This document shows, in pieces, positions 50,410 to 54,084 of a stretch of 54,084 nt of DNA; positions within the stretch are counted from its first letter, which is position 1, and the number at the start of each line of letters is the position of its first letter. The DNA is from Gemmatimonadota bacterium. Its GTDB lineage: Bacteria > Gemmatimonadota > Gemmatimonadetes > Longimicrobiales > Gaopeijiaceae. The notes under the pieces were generated by a model, which saw nothing but the letters and a program-made list of their open reading frames with translations, ran no database searches and was not told the DNA's origin. Both the position numbers and the translations under genes were made by a program. The DNA lies in NCBI GenBank assembly GCA_028873825.1, contig JAPPNM010000033.1, forward strand, positions 1-54,084. The letters run 5' to 3'.

Positions 50410-51350
50410 GGTTCGCCCTCTTGTACCATGGCAACGATTTCCTCCAGCACGCTCCGGATCTCGGGAGTCACCCCGGACCTGCCGCGGGCCTCGATTTCGA
50501 CGGCCACTTCCGACGCGGCTCTCGTCTTGGCGCGTTTGGGAAGGTTCGCCGCGTATTCCTGCCAGTACCCGGAGTCGCCGGGTGCCTTCGTGAGCTTTTG
50601 CAAGTTCTGCGTCGGCATGTGGTTGCGGTAGATTGCGTCGTAGCCATGGCCGAGCAGGTTGACTTCGATGTCAGGGTACGGGAATACGAGCGTGTCCACT
50701 TGGTCCGCGCCGTCTACGTGCGGCCCCAGCGCGCGTTCCACCTTGGCCCGATTGCTGTCGTCGTCGCCCACGCAGAGCCAGGAGATTCCCAGCGCGTCGG
50801 CGACCTTGGCGAGCATGCCGGCATCGGACTGGCTGAATTCGACGAGCCGCACGCCTTCCCTATGGAGATTCAACCCGAGCGCGCGCGCGGCGGCCGGGTA
50901 CACCCAGGTCTCCGTCTCGCCCTCCACCATCAGCCAGCACCGGGCGAACAGCAGTTCGCCGCGAGCCCGCCGGATGTGGTAGCTGAACTTCCTCGTCTCG
51001 TCATCGGACAGCAGGTCGCGCGGTACGCGGAACGCCTTGATTCCATCGGGGGTCCGCGCGAGCCGACGAACATCGCCGATTTCGGTCGCGGCTAGGAACT
51101 CGCCGCTGTGCGTCGAGATCAGTTTCTGCCCGGAGAATCCTCGTACGAGATCCCACAACGCCCGTATCGCCGACGGATGCAGGTGAGCCTCCGGCTCCTC
51201 CAGTGCGAGCACCGGCGCTCCCTCCGGCCGGGCCTCCAGGAACGCCGAGAAGAGCATCAGCACGGCCAGACTCTGCGTGCCCTCCCCGTGTCGGCTCAAC
51301 GGAATCTTCGCGCCCGTGGCCGTGCCCAGCTGCACCTTGGGCTCTTGCGA
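50406..51350 (-). CDS. gajA: Gabija GajA, C-terminal part (ATPase end and TOPRIM nuclease)
   Basis: About 310 residues continuing GajA in another frame: IPLSRHGEGTQSLAVLMLFSAFLE (ABC signature), VLALEEPEAHLHPSAI (Walker B), LISTHSGEF, then TOPRIM: WLMVEGETETWVYP (catalytic Glu) and LCVGDDDSNRAKVE (Asp cluster), later DTLVFPYPDIEVNLL. The frame can start internally at a GTG at 51335 but properly joins the N-terminal part at about 51345 (SQEPKVQLGTATG). Overlaps gajB by four bases. Confidence 0.85.
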   Translation of the reverse strand, partial: SQEPKVQLGTATGAKIPLSRHGEGTQSLAVLMLFSAFLEARPEGAPVLALEEPEAHLHPSAIRALWDLVRGFSGQKLISTHSGEFLAATEIGDVRRLARTPDGIKAFRVPRDLLSDDETRKFSYHIRRARGELLFARCWLMVEGETETWVYPAAARALGLNLHREGVRLVEFSQSDAGMLAKVADALGISWLCVGDDDSNRAKVERALGPHVDGADQVDTLVFPYPDIEVNLLGHGYDAIYRNHMPTQNLQKLTKAPGDSGYWQEYAANLPKRAKTRAASEVAVEIEARGRSGVTPEIRSVLEEIVAMVQEGEP

Positions 51351-52098
51351 GCATGTCGAACATTCGACCCGGGACGGCCTCGATGGAAACGGCCTCGCCG
51401 GTCGAGAGCGGAACCACGGACTGTACGCGACGGAGTCCGGTCTGCACCTGCTCGAAGCTGGCGTGCGACGAGACCACGAGGTCGTTCACTTCCTTGAGCT
51501 TCGCTTCGACCTCGGCCTTCCTGTCCGGCGACAGCTGCGAGTCCTGGAGGAACGGCCTCCAGAACGGACCCTTGGCGTCGAAGTGCCGGGCCGCGTCCCG
51601 GAGCGCCCTGAGATAGAAGAAGCGAACCTCCTGCTGCAGGATGGTGAGCGCTCGGCGGTTCGCGCGGCTCAGCGCTTCGCCGTTGAGGTCCAGGAAGGAC
51701 CAGTCGTGCGCGAACTCCCTCGTCCCCCGATCGTACCCGCATGTGACTCGCAGCCTGACATGCCGCCGTCCGTCGTCGTCAACCTGGAGCACTTCGGCAC
51801 GGTTCAGTCGCCCAACAAGGTGGTCGTCCCATTCCTCGCCGGGCCACTCCGAGAATCGGACCTCGATCTCGATGGGGTCCGCCGAAGACGGCTCGGAGTC
51901 GACATCGGCCAGATGGAAGTCCAGTGCCCGGACGGCTTGGCGCCGGGGACGGAGTTCCCGAAGGCACAGCTTCAGGGCATCGAGAACCGACGTCTTCCCG
52001 CTGTTGTTCTCGCCGATCAGAACCGTGACCCCACCCAACTTGAGGTCGAGGCTTCTGATTCCGCGAAAGTTCCGGATGCGAACTTCTTCGATCGTCAT
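51001..52098 (-). CDS. gajA: Gabija GajA, N-terminal part (ABC-type ATPase), frameshifted
   Basis: OLD-family endonuclease of Gabija, first part: MTIEEVRIRNFRGIRSLDLK and LIGENNSGKTSVLDALK (Walker A). After about residue 250 (VPGRMFDML) sense is lost near 51350, and the remaining 115 codons are noise. The correct frame goes on in the neighbouring entry; one extra base would explain the split. Start at ATG 52098, with GGAGG 13 bases upstream; a TTG at 52119 is nearer to no better site. If real, the shift inactivates Gabija. Confidence 0.85.
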   Translation of the reverse strand: MTIEEVRIRNFRGIRSLDLKLGGVTVLIGENNSGKTSVLDALKLCLRELRPRRQAVRALDFHLADVDSEPSSADPIEIEVRFSEWPGEEWDDHLVGRLNRAEVLQVDDDGRRHVRLRVTCGYDRGTREFAHDWSFLDLNGEALSRANRRALTILQQEVRFFYLRALRDAARHFDAKGPFWRPFLQDSQLSPDRKAEVEAKLKEVNDLVVSSHASFEQVQTGLRRVQSVVPLSTGEAVSIEAVPGRMFDMLARAQGAAGHGHGREDSVEPTRGGHAESGRADALLGVPGGPAGGSAGARTGGAGGSPASVGDTGVVGSRTRILRAETDLDAQRRVPSRDRNRRCSSARADPRWNQGVPRTARPAVR

Positions 52099-52119
52099 TC
52101 GAAGGGTGTGAACCTCCAA

Positions 52120-52459
52120 GCTGGACGCCGGACGGGTAGTCGAAGGGGCAGCGGCTGCTTCCCTCCAATGTAACCGGCAGGGCCCCAGGTCCCGTCAGTG
52201 GACCTTCAGCGAACGCTCCGGAGGGCGTTGAAGCGCGATGACGCGCCGCCTCCAGGAGGCCCTGTGAAGCCTGTCGCTTCATCCGCCCGGCGTTCACAGT
52301 GAGCGCCGCCGTTGCCGCTCCGCCGACGCCGAAGTTGTCGCTCGCGGCGGGGCGGACCGTCCGCCGGAGAAGGGGATAGACAAGCCTCGCCCCCGCCCGG
52401 CGAACCGGACGGGGGCGAGGCAGAGGCCGCTCTCGGCGGGATGCCGAGAGGGATTGGGG
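52120..52459. other. Intergenic region between gajA and the surface-protein gene
   Basis: 340 bases. The right half holds the hairpins listed below; the left half (52120-52380), which should contain the gajA promoter, shows no clear elements. Confidence 0.4.
52384..52450 (-). terminator. Two hairpins after the surface-protein gene
   Basis: On the minus strand, ten bases after the stop, CTCTCGGC/GCCGAGAG encloses GGGAT (52430-52450); then comes a strong perfect 12-base stem GCCTCGCCCCCG with complement (52384-52395 and 52410-52421). Place and stability fit a terminator; no T-run follows. Confidence 0.65.
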
Positions 52460-54084
52460 TTAGCTGTCGTCGGGTACGTCCTTCACGTGGACCGTGAGGT
52501 CCGAAGCCTCGGTCACGTCATCGTAGACCGAATCGGTCACATCGTCCGTGTTGCTGACGGCATGGCTGATGCTCTTGGTCGCGTCCGCATCGACCGACTT
52601 CGGAGTCACCGTGACAGCCTGCGCGGTAACGGCTGTGAAGTTGAAGGACACTGTGGGAATGGTGAAGTCACGCGTGTCGAACAACAGATCGACCGTCACC
52701 GTCTCGCCCGCGGCCGGGGCCTGGGTCAGGCCGATGGAGTACGTGAATGTCACTCCTTCGTTCCCCGAGATTTCCGTGATGGTGAGGTAGACCGCAGGGG
52801 CCTCGTCGTCCAGGACTTGGACCGACAGATCGGGTCCGGTGTCGCCGTGGTAGTCTCCGCCGGAAACATCGTGGCCCAAATCGAAGGCGTCCCACGCAGC
52901 AGTGACGGTGTCCGCGGTCGGAGTGATCGTCACGTCCTGCGCAGTGGCGTAGTTGCCGTCGTCACCCGCGGTGAACGTCAACTGCGTAGGAGAGACCGTC
53001 ACCTCGGCCGGCACGCCCGTCACATACACGGTCGCATTTTCGGTCGGCGCCGAGTTCAGCCTGACAGAGTAGGTGCCGGCCACGCCTTCGGAGATTTCCT
53101 TCGCCATCGCGTTGAGGATGACGCCCTTCGTGTGTCTCTCGGTGAGAATGATGTCCAGTACCGTCGTATCGGCTTCCTCGTATCCGTCACCGCCTTGGTC
53201 GCTGGCTGCCGTCACCGCGTGCCTAACAACGGTATCCTGATCGTGGGCTACCGCATTGCTGTCCTGCGGCGTGGCAGTCAGCGCGACCGCCTGCGGATCG
53301 TCCCAATTCAGGGTGTCGAACTCCAGCGATGTCGGATCGGCGGTCACCCCGTCTGGGACGATGACGCTCAGTTCGATGGCCGAATCCGGCTGGGTGTTCA
53401 GGACCACCTGGTACGTGGTGGCGCCGGCCGTGTCGGCGGTGCCTTCCGGAATCTCCAGGCCGGCGGCGGTGACATCGTCGCCGTCCGCGTTCAGGAACGT
53501 CAGGCCCGGCTCCGCCGGATCCGGCGCGTCTCCCCGGGTCACCCTGACCATGTAGGTCATCGTGTCGGTTTCGTCCGCCGCCACGACCTCGAAGGAACCG
53601 TCTGCGGACGCTCCCGCAGCCGGATCGAGGCTGATCGTGGCGGGTGTCACCGTCTGGTTTCCGTCACTCTTTGTCGGAGTGAAGGTGACGGCCCCGTCGT
53701 CGTGCTCCACTTCCACCGTGTAGGGACCCGCGTTGTCCGCCGCGAAGGCCGGATCCAGCGTGCCCTGTGACGCCGTGATGTCACTCAGCGTGGCGTCGTT
53801 CGTGCCCTTCCGGAACACCTCGACGGTGTACTCTTCCGTTTCCGTTCCGTCCTCGGACGTGACCGTGACCGTGATGGTGGTCGTTTCGTCCTCCGCCAGG
53901 TTGACCTGGTGGCCGGACGCGTCCGCATCCGCATCGGCCGGAGTGTATATCACCGTGTCCACGTCGCGGTTGTACGGAAAGCCTGTGACCGTGGTGACGC
54001 TGTCGTCGTTGTTCGCCGTGGCCTCGTACTCGGTTTCGTCCGAATCGAAATCCGGGTCCAGCGTCAGGCCGCTCAGAGTCAGGC
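52460..54084 (-). CDS. Large repetitive surface protein with cadherin-like beta-sandwich domains, C-terminal part
   Basis: At least 540 residues; open to the right edge, so its start lies outside. At the edge LTLSGLTLDPDFDSDETEYE opens a Cadherin-like_beta (Pfam PF12733-type) domain, and ATLSDITASQGTLDPAF a second; both end in ITVTVTSEDGTE/YMVRVTRG. Then follow repeats of the form PxxVTVSPTQLTFTAGDDGNYATAQDVTITP and FTYSIGLTQAPAAGETVTVDL, about 100 residues each. It is very acidic and Thr-rich, without lysine or cysteine clusters. It is an exported adhesin or matrix-type protein. No sorting signal is seen at its C-terminus (VHVKDVPDDS). Confidence 0.8.
   Translation of the reverse strand, partial: LTLSGLTLDPDFDSDETEYEATANNDDSVTTVTGFPYNRDVDTVIYTPADADADASGHQVNLAEDETTTITVTVTSEDGTETEEYTVEVFRKGTNDATLSDITASQGTLDPAFAADNAGPYTVEVEHDDGAVTFTPTKSDGNQTVTPATISLDPAAGASADGSFEVVAADETDTMTYMVRVTRGDAPDPAEPGLTFLNADGDDVTAAGLEIPEGTADTAGATTYQVVLNTQPDSAIELSVIVPDGVTADPTSLEFDTLNWDDPQAVALTATPQDSNAVAHDQDTVVRHAVTAASDQGGDGYEEADTTVLDIILTERHTKGVILNAMAKEISEGVAGTYSVRLNSAPTENATVYVTGVPAEVTVSPTQLTFTAGDDGNYATAQDVTITPTADTVTAAWDAFDLGHDVSGGDYHGDTGPDLSVQVLDDEAPAVYLTITEISGNEGVTFTYSIGLTQAPAAGETVTVDLLFDTRDFTIPTVSFNFTAVTAQAVTVTPKSVDADATKSISHAVSNTDDVTDSVYDDVTEASDLTVHVKDVPDDS

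Noticed and set aside
53962-53962. Start of the surface-protein gene at the Met at 53962
   Set aside because: The same frame stays open to the window edge and reads a cadherin-like domain across this Met, so the gene begins outside the window.

Overview
The window is a G+C-rich bacterial chromosome segment. It has bacterial housekeeping genes at the left end, a TRAP transporter, ATGA-coupled operons and a very large set of accessory genes. The coding style, the gpmI-dctQM linkage and a Bacteroidetes-like dihydroorotase would suit a marine or host-associated Gemmatimonadota lineage. That placement is a guess from gene style, not from a marker I can align. No rRNA, tRNA or CRISPR array was found.

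Region 1 (1-8.6 kb) is core: the 5' part of glycyl-tRNA synthetase, a short-chain dehydrogenase, an NfuA-type Fe-S carrier, dihydroorotase, an EEP-fold hydrolase, cofactor-independent phosphoglycerate mutase, and the small and large permeases of a TRAP transporter (dctQM). The matching TRAP binding protein (dctP) lies 9 kb away at 17.5-18.7 kb on the other strand. Between them sits foreign DNA (8.6-17.5 kb): a lower-G+C type II-like restriction-modification cluster (nuclease candidate, N6-adenine methyltransferase, second nuclease candidate) and a DUF4143-type AAA ATPase gene. An IS21-family element has split the ATPase gene; its exact ends and 5-bp target duplication can be read, and removing it restores the ATPase reading frame at the junction.

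Region 2 (18.9-24.4 kb) holds a STAS-GHKL-STAS regulator, a second DUF4143 ATPase, ParDE and HicBA toxin-antitoxin pairs and a Fic protein with an operator-like palindrome.

Region 3 (24.5-40 kb, all + strand) is a type I restriction operon stuffed with other defence genes: HicB-like gene, hsdM (frameshifted), VapBC, a truncated CopG antitoxin, the IetA/IetS AAA-ATPase and subtilase defence pair, an AbiEi-like regulator, hsdS (frameshifted), a small acidic protein, hsdR fused to an AlbA_2 domain, a TIR-protein relic, and a PD-(D/E)xK protein of unknown system. IetAS is bracketed by two relics of an hsdM start. A 37-bp operator-like palindrome occurs both at the head of the operon and just before the AbiEi-like gene, suggesting control of the operon by that regulator.

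Region 4 (40-52.1 kb) holds an AlbA_2 regulator; a tight three-gene operon encoding a GHKL ATPase, an unrecognised protein and a DUF6339 protein with a HicB-like tail (the best candidate for an undescribed defence system); a truncated AlbA/HATPase gene coupled to a ParA-like ATPase; a CBS-HEPN protein; and a Gabija system whose gajA is frameshifted. The window ends inside a large cadherin-like surface protein. Four single-base-type frameshifts all fall in accessory genes and none in core genes, which fits decay of the island, though assembly error cannot be excluded.
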